From positions 1 to 35,431 of the forward strand of contig JAEZGH010000176.1 of the NCBI GenBank assembly GCA_023417065.1: a stretch of 35,431 bases of DNA. Direction: 5' to 3'. This document shows, piece by piece, positions 1 through 7,755 of the stretch (position 1 is the stretch's first letter; every line of letters starts with the position of its first letter). The DNA is from Bacteroidota bacterium. GTDB taxonomy: Bacteria > Bacteroidota > Bacteroidia > Cytophagales > Cyclobacteriaceae. The notes under the pieces are model-generated. The model was not told where the DNA came from, searched no databases, and saw nothing but the letters and a program-made list of their open reading frames with translations. The position numbers and the translations under genes are program-made.

Positions 1-94
1 GAAACGGACAAATCGGTGGATGAAGGGCCCGTATGCCCCGCCAGTTAATCCTGAGCGCAAGGCGATATCGTCGACGTGTCCCAATATCAGGATC

Positions 95-112
95 AATCGG
101 ACAAAACCGATT
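95..112. repeat. Inverted repeat upstream of the DUF1772-like gene
   Basis: A perfect 6-bp inverted repeat, AATCGG and CCGATT around the spacer ACAAAA, ends 45 bases before the ATG at 158. It could be an operator for the membrane-protein gene or the hairpin at the end of a gene lying off the left edge. There is no T-run after it, so a terminator role is weak. Bases 1-157 otherwise hold no coding region I can support. Confidence 0.35.
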
Positions 113-157
113 CTGAGGTTTCAGCCACACACTACCAGAGTTCATAATTTTATTTTT

Positions 158-724
158 ATGAAATCATTAACAATATCATCCCTTTCGGCCACCGTATTTG
201 CATGGCTGTTGACGCTCCTCGGCGGAACACTTCTGTTTGATACGTTTGTTCTGTATCCCAACATTTTTCACAATGTTCCCGATTCGCTTGCAGAGGCAAA
301 GCAATTTCTACGTCATGGCAGTCCCGCGACATTCTTCAAACCCTTTGGATCGGTGATCGTAGCAATTGGTGTAATGGCTATATTTTTTAACTGGTGGAGC
401 CGTCCCAGGTTGTTCTATCTGATAACGAGCTTTATTCTGCTCGTCGCCGGTAACTTTCTCTTTTCCGCTTCGTTCTTCTGGCCGCGAAATCATATTATGT
501 TCAACGAAGGTATCACTGTGCATTCGTCAGCCTTCCTCAAAGCAACAGCATTGGAGTTTCAGAACTTCCACTGGATTCGCGTAGGGGTTTCCATCGCCGC
601 GTCAGCTATTGCCCTCGCTGGTGTCGTACTTCATGGGCCTGGTAAAAAAACGCTACCGCTTACCGATCCACCCTATTCACAAAGTTCTAACCGGGCGCAC
701 CATAAACCAGTTAGTCACGCCTAG
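158..724 (+). CDS. DUF1772-like (anthrone oxygenase family) integral membrane protein
   Basis: A 188-residue protein with four hydrophobic segments, at about residues 8-30, 60-80, 86-110 and 140-162. The pattern resembles the DUF1772/anthrone-oxygenase-like membrane family: a GGTLLFDTFVLYPN first helix, a middle helix pair, and a polar loop before the last helix. An inner-membrane location is expected; no reaction can be assigned to bacterial members. The reading frame is open back to position 20, but the ATG at 158 is preferred because it starts directly before the first hydrophobic segment; the longer form would add 46 polar residues that look like untranslated leader. The last 48 bases overlap the 3' end of the convergent acetyltransferase gene. 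Confidence 0.6.
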   Translation: MKSLTISSLSATVFAWLLTLLGGTLLFDTFVLYPNIFHNVPDSLAEAKQFLRHGSPATFFKPFGSVIVAIGVMAIFFNWWSRPRLFYLITSFILLVAGNFLFSASFFWPRNHIMFNEGITVHSSAFLKATALEFQNFHWIRVGVSIAASAIALAGVVLHGPGKKTLPLTDPPYSQSSNRAHHKPVSHA

Positions 725-1285
725 TATTTTTTCCTCGCCTTCAACGTCAAAGCCGAACCGCTTGTAGAAGGCCACATTCTCCGGTTTGTCGGTTTCCAGA
801 TAACCAACAACAGAATGGGCATCAAGAAACTGGCAGACCTCCTTCATCATAAACGTTCCTACACCCTTACCCTGATGCTTAACATCCACGGCAACAGGTC
901 CAAGATGAATATGCGGTTTCTTATGGTCATGCTGCGACCATTTTTTACGCCAACGGAGGAGGCGCCCCAGATTCATCCCCATCTGCCACATCAGCGAGGG
1001 CAGCTTTTTCGCAAGGTCCATTGGGGCCAGCTGACAATGTTCGGAAGTACAATAGCACAACACGCCGACGATTTTGTCTCCTTCCTTCGCTACGTTAACG
1101 ACGGTATGCGGTGGAGCCGTCGCCCATTCAAAGAGTTTTAACTGTTTCCGTATCGCCCCGTCACCAGAACCGAAAACGGCTCTGTTGATTGGGTTCGTCG
1201 ACATGGATTCCGTCAGAAGGTTAATGACGCGAACAGAGTCAACGGGGTTTAATTTGGTGTATACTAGTTTCAAATTGAGTGACAA
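677..1285 (-). CDS. GNAT family N-acetyltransferase
   Basis: A 202-residue protein with a GNAT fold. The acetyl-CoA pyrophosphate-binding motif is visible as VDVKHQGKGVG at about residues 134-144 (Q/R-x-x-G-x-G type), followed by the FYKRFGF motif near residue 180. The substrate cannot be read from sequence. The start is unusual: the frame has a stop just upstream and the first usable codon is TTG at 1285, while the first ATG (1204) would remove the start of the domain. The gene lies 24 bases after the other acetyltransferase gene and probably belongs to the same transcript as the sensor kinase and response regulator. Its 3' end overlaps the convergent membrane-protein gene. Confidence 0.75.
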   Translation of the reverse strand: MSLNLKLVYTKLNPVDSVRVINLLTESMSTNPINRAVFGSGDGAIRKQLKLFEWATAPPHTVVNVAKEGDKIVGVLCYCTSEHCQLAPMDLAKKLPSLMWQMGMNLGRLLRWRKKWSQHDHKKPHIHLGPVAVDVKHQGKGVGTFMMKEVCQFLDAHSVVGYLETDKPENVAFYKRFGFDVEGEEKILGVTNWFMVRPVRTL

Positions 1286-1309
1286 GTTTCAAAGGGATAA
1301 ACATCTCCG

Positions 1310-1867
1310 CTACTCAGCCGATGATGCAAGACGCAACCGGGGGAATGAGGTCCATCGCTCACGCGTAAGCCGGTATATCGCACAATCATCCACACCTATC
1401 CTTCGCTCTTCGACGAATTCAAATCCATTCTTCTCATAGAACCTGCGAGCACGAATATTTGTCGCCAGCGGGTCGAGGACGATCACATCAATACCATCAT
1501 CCTTAAAACACATCTGTATGGCCATTTGCAGGATACGTGTACCGTATCCGTGACCAATGTCACTGGCATCGCCAAGCCAGATATCAATCGCAGCCCAGGT
1601 ATCGGGCGCTGCACCCCAATACTGTTCCTCATCCAGGGCGCAACGAAGAATTTCAACGTAGCCGATAGGCCGAGCATTCAGTTCAGCGATAAGTTGGCGG
1701 CGCCCGGGAGCTTCCCTTCCAACCTCTGTTTCCCATTCCCAGTCGGAATTCGGATCAGCTTCCTTCTTATGAGGCTGGCTATCCCAATGCCTGAGCAACG
1801 GAATGTCAGCCCGCGTTGCATCCCGCAACATAATAGCCACTGGATCATTTATCTTTCCTCCATCCAT
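1310..1867 (-). CDS. GNAT acetyltransferase, AAC(6')/Acetyltransf_8-like
   Basis: A 185-residue GNAT protein. It resembles the AAC(6')/Acetyltransf_8 subgroup: an early LLRHW motif, then AIDIWLGDASDIGHGYGTRIL with the CoA-binding G-x-G-Y-G turn, then NIRARRFYEKNGFE. That subgroup includes aminoglycoside 6'-acetyltransferases and enzymes acting on siderophore precursors or unknown small molecules; a resistance role is not shown. The ATG at 1867 lies 18 bases inside the end of the response-regulator gene, which suggests translational coupling; an internal ATG at 1831 is possible but would trim the first strand. It probably shares a transcript with the kinase and regulator upstream. Confidence 0.75.
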   Translation of the reverse strand: MDGGKINDPVAIMLRDATRADIPLLRHWDSQPHKKEADPNSDWEWETEVGREAPGRRQLIAELNARPIGYVEILRCALDEEQYWGAAPDTWAAIDIWLGDASDIGHGYGTRILQMAIQMCFKDDGIDVIVLDPLATNIRARRFYEKNGFEFVEERRIGVDDCAIYRLTRERWTSFPRLRLASSAE

Positions 1868-2619
1868 CGGATAAACTCTGTCGCTTTTTGTTTGCTAACT
1901 ATTACTTCTTCCTTGGGAAACCCGCGGAGTCTGACGAGGAGTTTCCGTTCGTCATAGTATTCCACCTGGCCGATACCACTAAATGAAACGATGTACTGTC
2001 TGTTCGCCCGTCGAAAACTCACAGGGTCGAGTTGCATTTCCAGCGACTCCAGCGTCTTCGCTATCGCGTAGCCTGTCCCGTTACGCGTGTACAATACCGT
2101 CGAGTCGGACTCAATCTTAAAGAAAGCGATATCGTCGGTCTGGATCGGTATCAACTGATTTCGAAATGAGACCAGGAAGCTGGTCTTGAACCGGGCATTT
2201 CTGTTATACATCTCTCTGATGAGACTCTCCAGGTGACCGATGTCATATCGCGGCGAGAGTGAATTGAGCATCCCTTCGACCTTCGCGAGACTTTTCTCGA
2301 GCGCCGTATCATTGACGGGCTTCAGGATGTAATCAATACCGTTGGTTTCAAATGCCTGTAAGGCGTATTCGTTGTAAGCCGTACAAAATATGATGGGGCA
2401 TTTGAGTTCAACCTGACGGAAGATCGAAAATGCAAGACCATCGCCGAGTTGAATGTCGGATATTACGAGGTCTGGCGCCGTGTTCGTTTGGAACCAGTCC
2501 AGCGCTTGTTCAATGCTGTCGAGAATCGATCGCACGCGGTAAGATGGCCGTATTGCCGAGAGTGTTGCAGCAATATCTTTAGCCGTGCGCGTTTCATCTT
2601 CAATGATAACGATGTCCAT
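1849..2619 (-). CDS. LytTR-family response regulator
   Basis: A 256-residue two-component response regulator. The receiver domain (about 1-120) has the acidic pair E7/D8, the phospho-acceptor Asp55 in LVISDIQLGD, the CTAY switch region and the LKPVND lysine. The C-terminal LytTR DNA-binding domain spans about 150-256, with the typical FRRANRQYIVS segment. It starts 3 bases after the stop of the kinase gene, so the two are an operon and presumably cognate partners. Targets are unknown; the two acetyltransferase genes downstream are probably co-transcribed with it. Confidence 0.92.
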   Translation of the reverse strand: MDIVIIEDETRTAKDIAATLSAIRPSYRVRSILDSIEQALDWFQTNTAPDLVISDIQLGDGLAFSIFRQVELKCPIIFCTAYNEYALQAFETNGIDYILKPVNDTALEKSLAKVEGMLNSLSPRYDIGHLESLIREMYNRNARFKTSFLVSFRNQLIPIQTDDIAFFKIESDSTVLYTRNGTGYAIAKTLESLEMQLDPVSFRRANRQYIVSFSGIGQVEYYDERKLLVRLRGFPKEEVIVSKQKATEFIRWMEER

Positions 2620-2622
2620 AAA

Positions 2623-3639
2623 TCAATGCAAGGGTAACTTTACCGTAAACGAATTTTGCGTTTGTTCGATCGTTATTTCACGGCCTTTAAGGATCAAATA
2701 TCGATTATTAATGTTGTTCAGTCCTACATTCGAAGAGAAGCCCTCAGGAGGTTTTATCTGGAGGTTATTCTCCACCACCACACAATCGGGAGTCGTATAA
2801 ATACGCATATGCAATGGCCGGCTCTGGCTGATGACATTGTGCTTTACTGCATTTTCTATCAGCACCTGGAGTGTGTTGGGTGGAATGCGTGTCGGGAGTT
2901 CTGCAGGTGGGACGTCAAGCTCAAAACGTACAGCCTCACCGTAGCGTATTTTCAACAGCGACAGATAGGCAGTGACGAAGTCGATTTCTTCACTCAAGGT
3001 AACATCGTTCTTACCGCTGTGGACAAGCATATACCTATAGATGTACGACAACTGATCGATGAATGTCAGGGACTCCTCCGGATTATTTTTTACCAGGGAC
3101 TTCAGCGTGTTCAGTGAGTTGAATAGAAAATGCGGATTAAGCTGCTGCTTGAGACTCTCATACTGCGCTGCAAGATTCTCTCGCTTCAATGTTTCTATTT
3201 CTGACTGGATGCGCGCCTTTTCCGCACTGAAGTCGAAGAAGTATTTGGCAAGTATGAACAGACCGTTTAGCAGGGTGATACGCAGAATGAAGTAAAACCA
3301 CGCCTTTGGGTGATAGAATTTGTCACCCTGCACCTGCGTCAATAGCGCTCCCGTGCTGTCGAGTAACCCTACTGTCAGGAAGACGACAATGGCTAGAAGC
3401 GACGTACGCAGGATGCGCGCCACGATTTTTAAGCGTGTGTCTTTATCAGGCCGCAGCCACAGCGGTGAAAAGTCCATCGAGATGAACGTAGTAACCCAAA
3501 GGGAAAAGATTGTGATGAATGCCAGGACAAACCGATATGGCAGGGTATTATCAATCGGGCCTGAAAACAGGAATGTACCCGGTAAGAGTACAGCAAGTGC
3601 AGCTCCCGTAATGAGGTGATATTTCCTAACCCAATTCAT
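2623..3639 (-). CDS. LytS/YehU-type sensor histidine kinase
   Basis: A 338-residue inner-membrane sensor kinase. Four hydrophobic segments lie at about 8-25, 36-54, 78-94 and 115-134, followed by a short coiled coil (about 138-165). The His_kinase (PF06580-type) domain has phospho-acceptor His170 in LKQQLNPHFLFNSLN, and the ATPase N-box in LQVLIENAVKHN. There is no large extracytoplasmic domain, so the signal is probably sensed in or near the membrane. It is the first gene of an operon with the LytTR regulator and heads a probable four-gene transcript. Confidence 0.92.
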   Translation of the reverse strand: MNWVRKYHLITGAALAVLLPGTFLFSGPIDNTLPYRFVLAFITIFSLWVTTFISMDFSPLWLRPDKDTRLKIVARILRTSLLAIVVFLTVGLLDSTGALLTQVQGDKFYHPKAWFYFILRITLLNGLFILAKYFFDFSAEKARIQSEIETLKRENLAAQYESLKQQLNPHFLFNSLNTLKSLVKNNPEESLTFIDQLSYIYRYMLVHSGKNDVTLSEEIDFVTAYLSLLKIRYGEAVRFELDVPPAELPTRIPPNTLQVLIENAVKHNVISQSRPLHMRIYTTPDCVVVENNLQIKPPEGFSSNVGLNNINNRYLILKGREITIEQTQNSFTVKLPLH

Positions 3640-3960
3640 CTGTTGCCAATGATGTGGAACTAGCTGGCCCCTAAATCAAAACGCTGATGCGTGCAAACAA
3701 AGGTGCGAAGTACAGAACCTTTCTGCGATATTAGTGAATGTTACCGGGTGAAACTGGCCGCTTCATCGCCAAATTTGCCCGCCCGACGGAAGAGTCGCTC
3801 GTTCCTGACTTCCGGTTTCTGATTAGGCGGTCCGGTTAAAGGGCGCTCCGAAGAGAGAAGGTTTTGGTTCAAGGACGGCCATGCCTGCCGTTATAATGAA
3901 CACGTATCTACCACAGTAACGCGGCAAGTATGCCTGCATGGATAGTCACTCAATTTTCAG
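3640..3960. other. Intergenic region upstream of the kinase operon
   Basis: 321 bases between the start of the kinase operon and the end of the PQQ-propeller gene, all read on the minus strand. I see no ORF, tRNA or convincing terminator. The octamer ATGCCTGC occurs twice near the left of the PQQ gene end (about 3890 and 3930). No minus-strand TAnnTTTG element was found close to the kinase ATG. Confidence 0.5.
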
Positions 3961-5277
3961 TTAGTCATCCTTCCCAAACGAATACAAATAGCCGTTGAAT
4001 GTTGGGACGAGTATAGAACTGTCGTTTCCAACGGTTGTTCCCACCGTGAAAAGAGGTTTTCCCGGTAGCGGATCGGCGTCGTATATTTCACCTGTTCTTA
4101 CGTCAATAATCATCAGATCATAGGCGAAGCTTCCGGTTTTGATTGTTGCGAGCGCAAAACCTCCCGCACTTTGGGTGACAATACCGCGGTTTTCAAACGT
4201 ATCAGATTTCCAAATAAGTTCCGCACTGTCACCACGGTCGCGGATGCACATCAGTTTCGCACCGTCGCCCCCACCTGGCATAATATAGCCATCGGGTGAC
4301 GTAGACTGACTGCCACCCGGAGCGTAACCTATGTTGTACGACCATCGAACCGTTCCTGTCTTCGATTCTATAGCGTGAATTGAGTTGACATTGTCGTTGA
4401 CATATACTGTTAACCCGTCTGCCGAAAGGTCTGGGCTGGAAGCACTTCCACCGGGAAGGTTATCATTTCGCCATAGCATTTCCAGTTTCGGAGACGAGTC
4501 TTCAGCAAATCTCATAGCCACGAGCGAAGCAGCCGCTGCATCAGGGTACCAGAACGTGAAGTATAATGATCCTGTGGCCGGATCAAATGCAGGCGTATTG
4601 GCACATGGGCAATCGCGTGTACCCCGCATACATGCGCGCGGGTCAAAAGGTGGCAACGGAGTAGCTGGATCAAGTAGCTTCACCGGATCGAGGACCGGCT
4701 TGCCATCCGTACGATCCAACACATAAATGGTTCCTATATGTGTAATGAAGATCAACCTTCCGGTCTGCGTGAACTGTGCGGAAAAGGGGAACCCGTCTAT
4801 GTCGGCTTTCCAGATTCTGTTTCCATTGTTATCCAGGGCTACCATCTTATGATCATCAGCAATAAACAGACGTTGATCCCTGTCGATCAATACCCCCGAA
4901 GCCACGGCAAACTCATTGAGCTCGTCATTGCACCATTTCGTCGCTCCTGACTTCACCTCCAACGCGTATACATGACATCCTTCAGCGCTCGTGGTAACGT
5001 AGACGGTTCCATCCTTGTCACTCGTAGGTCCCAGATTGATTGTTCCATCGAATTTGCGCCACCACTTCAGCTTCACCATCAAGGGAACGGAGATGCTCGA
5101 GTAATCGGAGTTTGCACCATCGCCGTGTGTTGCCGACCAACCGATTCCATATACACTGTCTCCGTCCGGAGGCGGCGAGGGATCGGTATTAACGTCGCAG
5201 GCCAGGATGGTTATCAGAACGACGAAGACGTGCGGGCACTTGGAGCAAGAGAGTGATTTCCAGGATTGCAAAGCCAT
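3961..5277 (-). CDS. PQQ-like beta-propeller lipoprotein
   Basis: A 438-residue exported protein. A signal peptide ends in the lipobox ILAC (Cys27), followed by an acidic/proline linker. The rest shows repeated PQQ-type propeller blades: GTVYVTTSAEGCHVYALEVKSG, LFIADDHKMVALDNNGNRIW, IYVLDRTDGKPV, VYVNDNVNSIHAIESKTGTVRWSY. No enzyme active site can be seen, so a binding or scaffold role like BamB is as likely as a dehydrogenase-like role. A Cys-rich loop (CMRGTRDCPC) sits mid-protein and is uncommon in this fold. The frame is open to 5382, but the ATG at 5277 places the signal peptide correctly. Confidence 0.8.
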   Translation of the reverse strand: MALQSWKSLSCSKCPHVFVVLITILACDVNTDPSPPPDGDSVYGIGWSATHGDGANSDYSSISVPLMVKLKWWRKFDGTINLGPTSDKDGTVYVTTSAEGCHVYALEVKSGATKWCNDELNEFAVASGVLIDRDQRLFIADDHKMVALDNNGNRIWKADIDGFPFSAQFTQTGRLIFITHIGTIYVLDRTDGKPVLDPVKLLDPATPLPPFDPRACMRGTRDCPCANTPAFDPATGSLYFTFWYPDAAAASLVAMRFAEDSSPKLEMLWRNDNLPGGSASSPDLSADGLTVYVNDNVNSIHAIESKTGTVRWSYNIGYAPGGSQSTSPDGYIMPGGGDGAKLMCIRDRGDSAELIWKSDTFENRGIVTQSAGGFALATIKTGSFAYDLMIIDVRTGEIYDADPLPGKPLFTVGTTVGNDSSILVPTFNGYLYSFGKDD

Positions 5278-5396
5278 TGCGTTTTTTATGTAAACGTACC
5301 GCTCGTGCAACGCCGGATCAGAGAAACGAATCTGAACTGACTTTTTAAGGGATTGGAATGACTTGCAGAGGCAATGAGACAAGGCTTACGTGAAAC

Positions 5397-6632
5397 TCAG
5401 GTTTTAAGCCGCTGAATCTCCCGCATGATCGTCTTTCGTTCCCCTTCGGATTTGGACAACACCAGCGCTGATTGATAATGCTTGATTGCCTCATCAACTT
5501 GACTATCCGCGTAAAGGTAGCCCAACAACTGATGAAAATAGGGATTACCATCCAAGTTGAGTTTCAAAGCCTCAACGATGCCCTGTTCCTTACCATATAC
5601 TTTTGCATAGGCAAACGTTCTGTTTAGTGCAGTAATTGGTGAGTATTCAATCACAACAAGCTGATTATACAGCTGGAGTATGCGACTCCACTTGTTTGAA
5701 TCATTGGTCGTGTGCCAATAGGCAATGCCAGCCTCCAGATGATATTTTGAAATATCGCATCCGTTTGTCGCATTTACCAGGTAGAAGTTTCCTTTATGGA
5801 TCAGGGAGTCATCCCACAGGCTTCTGTCCTGATCCTCAAACAACACGGCTTCACCCTGGTTATTGAAACGGGCCTTAAACCGCGAACTTTGATAACACAT
5901 CAGCGCCAGCAACGCATTAACCTGCGGCACATTAGTTATTGAAACTTGCGTTAACAACAAAGCCAGGTGTAAAGCTTCAAGGCAAAGATCGGTCCTGATG
6001 GGGTCATTGCTCGTTCTTGAATAGTAGCCTTCGTTAAAAATCAGGTACAATGTTCTGAGAACCGTATCAAGTCTTGATTCAATCTGCCGATCACTCAGAC
6101 TTTCAATACGGAAGTTGTCATCCCGAAGATTGGCTCTTGCGCGCAACAGGCGTTTCTTGATCGTCTCAGGTTTTGTAATGAAAGCCGTAGCAATTTCCCT
6201 GATGCTGAAGCCACACAAAATCTGAAGTGCCAGGCAGATCTGGCTCTCATCAGAGTTGGCCGGGTTACATACAGCAAACATCATTGCCAGCTGACTATCC
6301 CGAATACTGGCATCATTAAACTCCAGGTCGGAGAATGCCGGATCATCACCTTCCTGCAGGCTATCACGCACCTTTGCTACAAAGGTATTTTCTCTTCTAA
6401 GATGATCCCTTGTTTTATTTGCCGCAACTGTGTACAGCCATCCCGTTGGGTTATCAGGAATGCCGTTAATCGCCCAATATTCCGATGCTTTCAGGAATGT
6501 TTCACTGACAATATCCTCCGCAGCACTAATATTTTTTAATCCAAAATGACGGCCCAGTACGGCCGTCATTTTCACATACTCTTTACGAAACAGGTCATTT
6601 AAGAAATCCTTACGAATATTTTGATTCTCCAC
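5397..6632 (-). CDS. ECF sigma factor with C-terminal TPR-like extension (ECF42-like)
   Basis: A 411-residue sigma-70-family factor. Region 2 is at about 12-80 (the segment through DIVSETFLKASEYW and GWLYTVAANKTRDHLRREN) and region 4 at about 110-175 (LQILCGFSIREIATAF, then IKKRLLRARANLR). The long C-terminal part (about 185-411) is the DUF6596/TPR-like extension of the ECF42 group and ends in repeats such as PYFHQLLGYLYADSQVDEAIKHYQSAL. In that group no anti-sigma factor is encoded nearby; the extension and a YCII partner are linked to control. Here the YCII gene ends 2 bases upstream, which supports the assignment. Confidence 0.9.
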   Translation of the reverse strand: MENQNIRKDFLNDLFRKEYVKMTAVLGRHFGLKNISAAEDIVSETFLKASEYWAINGIPDNPTGWLYTVAANKTRDHLRRENTFVAKVRDSLQEGDDPAFSDLEFNDASIRDSQLAMMFAVCNPANSDESQICLALQILCGFSIREIATAFITKPETIKKRLLRARANLRDDNFRIESLSDRQIESRLDTVLRTLYLIFNEGYYSRTSNDPIRTDLCLEALHLALLLTQVSITNVPQVNALLALMCYQSSRFKARFNNQGEAVLFEDQDRSLWDDSLIHKGNFYLVNATNGCDISKYHLEAGIAYWHTTNDSNKWSRILQLYNQLVVIEYSPITALNRTFAYAKVYGKEQGIVEALKLNLDGNPYFHQLLGYLYADSQVDEAIKHYQSALVLSKSEGERKTIMREIQRLKT

Positions 6633-6634
6633 CG

Positions 6635-6982
6635 CTATTCACGTTTAAGCACCTCGCGTACTTCGATGCTGCCCGCCACCTGTTCAAAAATCGGATTTGC
6701 TTTGGCGATTTCGACTGCTTCATCGATGTTTTCGGCACGGACCACGACATAGCCGCTGACGAACTCCTTTATCTCCGTATAAGGCCCGTCCGTTACAACG
6801 TTATCAGGCCGTATCGTCTTAGCACTTCCCCGTCCCGGCAGAAGCGTATTGCCTTTCTCGGCTAACTTGTTCTGAGCAGCAATTCCTGCGAGCCAACTCA
6901 TTCGTCCCTGCATCTGTTGGGGTGACGGCTTGAAGTCAGCAACGTCATGGAGTCTGAAAATTAATGCAAATTCTTTCATCAT
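6635..6982 (-). CDS. YCII-related (DGPF-type) protein, partner of the ECF42 sigma factor
   Basis: A 115-residue YCII-family protein. Key features are MKEFALIFRLHD at the start, a conserved Q-MQGRMSWLAGIAAQ segment, VVTDGPYTEIKEFVSGYVVVRA (the DGPF-type motif, here DGPY) and a C-terminal VREV strand. The frame is open to 7066, but family members begin at the MMKEF position (ATG at 6982 or 6979). Its stop is 2 bases from the start of the sigma gene, so the two are co-transcribed. The biochemical role of these proteins is unsettled; the genetic link with ECF42 sigma factors is well known. Confidence 0.88.
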   Translation of the reverse strand: MMKEFALIFRLHDVADFKPSPQQMQGRMSWLAGIAAQNKLAEKGNTLLPGRGSAKTIRPDNVVTDGPYTEIKEFVSGYVVVRAENIDEAVEIAKANPIFEQVAGSIEVREVLKRE

Positions 6983-7271
6983 TTTAATGGTTAATGTTCG
7001 GTGTATTGACGATCGAACATCCGATACGGGGACATACCGGAGAAAAAGTTTTCTATAATGCAACAAGGCTACCGCAGCAAGTTACATTCCGTTTTTCGCA
7101 CTCCATTCCATCTCCATTGCTCTCCTGCAATTTTTTGGTGATCTACACCCTTCCCAGGACAAGATTCCTGCAATCGCCCCAAAATTCTTCTCGAATTTCA
7201 TATCTTAAACCAAACGTCTTAGAAGGCTGTATCAGACCTCGTTGGATGTTATCAAACTAAATCGGAAGAAA

Positions 7272-7607
7272 ATGATTGAATTTGTCCTGGTCTATTTTGT
7301 AGGAAAATCGTTTTATGATCTTGCAAAAGAACACAATCGAAACAAGTGGGTCTATGCAATATTGGGGGTTATCGCTTATTATGGCGGGTTGTTCATCGGC
7401 GGCATAGTCATCGCCCTCGTTTATGAGCTTGGGATGGACAAGTCGATCGACGATATCAACGATATTCTCCTGGGCATTATGGCCATACCAATCGGTGTAT
7501 CCATCTGCTGGGCGTTCTATAAAATACTGAAATCAAACTGGAGCAGGTCGACCAATCGTGCAGGATTAGATAATATCCTTGACGCCGACGTGAAAAACGA
7601 CCACTGA
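7272..7607 (+). CDS. Small membrane protein of unknown function
   Basis: A 111-residue protein with two strong hydrophobic segments, about 28-50 and 66-88 (VYAILGVIAYYGGLFIGGIV and ILLGIMAIPIGVSICWAF), preceded by an amphipathic segment. The polar C-terminal tail is likely cytoplasmic. I do not recognise a named family. The ATG at 7272 is preferred over the in-frame ATG at 7242 because the extra ten residues look like leader. The gene is flanked by the minus-strand sigma pair and by a terminator, so it is probably monocistronic. Confidence 0.6.
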   Translation: MIEFVLVYFVGKSFYDLAKEHNRNKWVYAILGVIAYYGGLFIGGIVIALVYELGMDKSIDDINDILLGIMAIPIGVSICWAFYKILKSNWSRSTNRAGLDNILDADVKNDH

Positions 7608-7611
7608 GCTT

Positions 7612-7641
7612 GTGATTATGGATCTCAGAATCCATAATCAC
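7612..7641. repeat. Perfect 12-bp inverted repeat after the small membrane gene
   Basis: GTGATTATGGAT (7612-7623) and ATCCATAATCAC (7630-7641) pair perfectly around the loop CTCAGA. It starts 5 bases after the stop codon. There is no T-run, so it may act as a 3' stability hairpin rather than a terminator; the true terminator follows at 7690. Confidence 0.7.
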
Positions 7642-7689
7642 ATGATGCAAAACACAACGCCCGTACGAATGAGAACGCATCTACCAATA

Positions 7690-7723
7690 AAAAAGAGCAC
7701 ATTCAAATTGATGTGCTCTTTTT
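7690..7723. terminator. Bidirectional intrinsic terminator
   Basis: AAAAAGAGCACAT (7690-7702) pairs with ATGTGCTCTTTTT (7711-7723) around an 8-base loop. The A-run on one side and T-run on the other give a working terminator in both directions. It lies between the end of the plus-strand small membrane gene and the end of the minus-strand arabinanase gene, as expected for convergent units. Confidence 0.9.
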
Positions 7724-7755
7724 ATCATGAGTCTTACCAGATCAGGCTCCTGTCC

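Noticed and set aside
1310..1867. Acetyltransferase as an aminoglycoside resistance gene
   Set aside because: It resembles the AAC(6') subgroup, but that subgroup includes many enzymes of other function; nothing in the context points to resistance.
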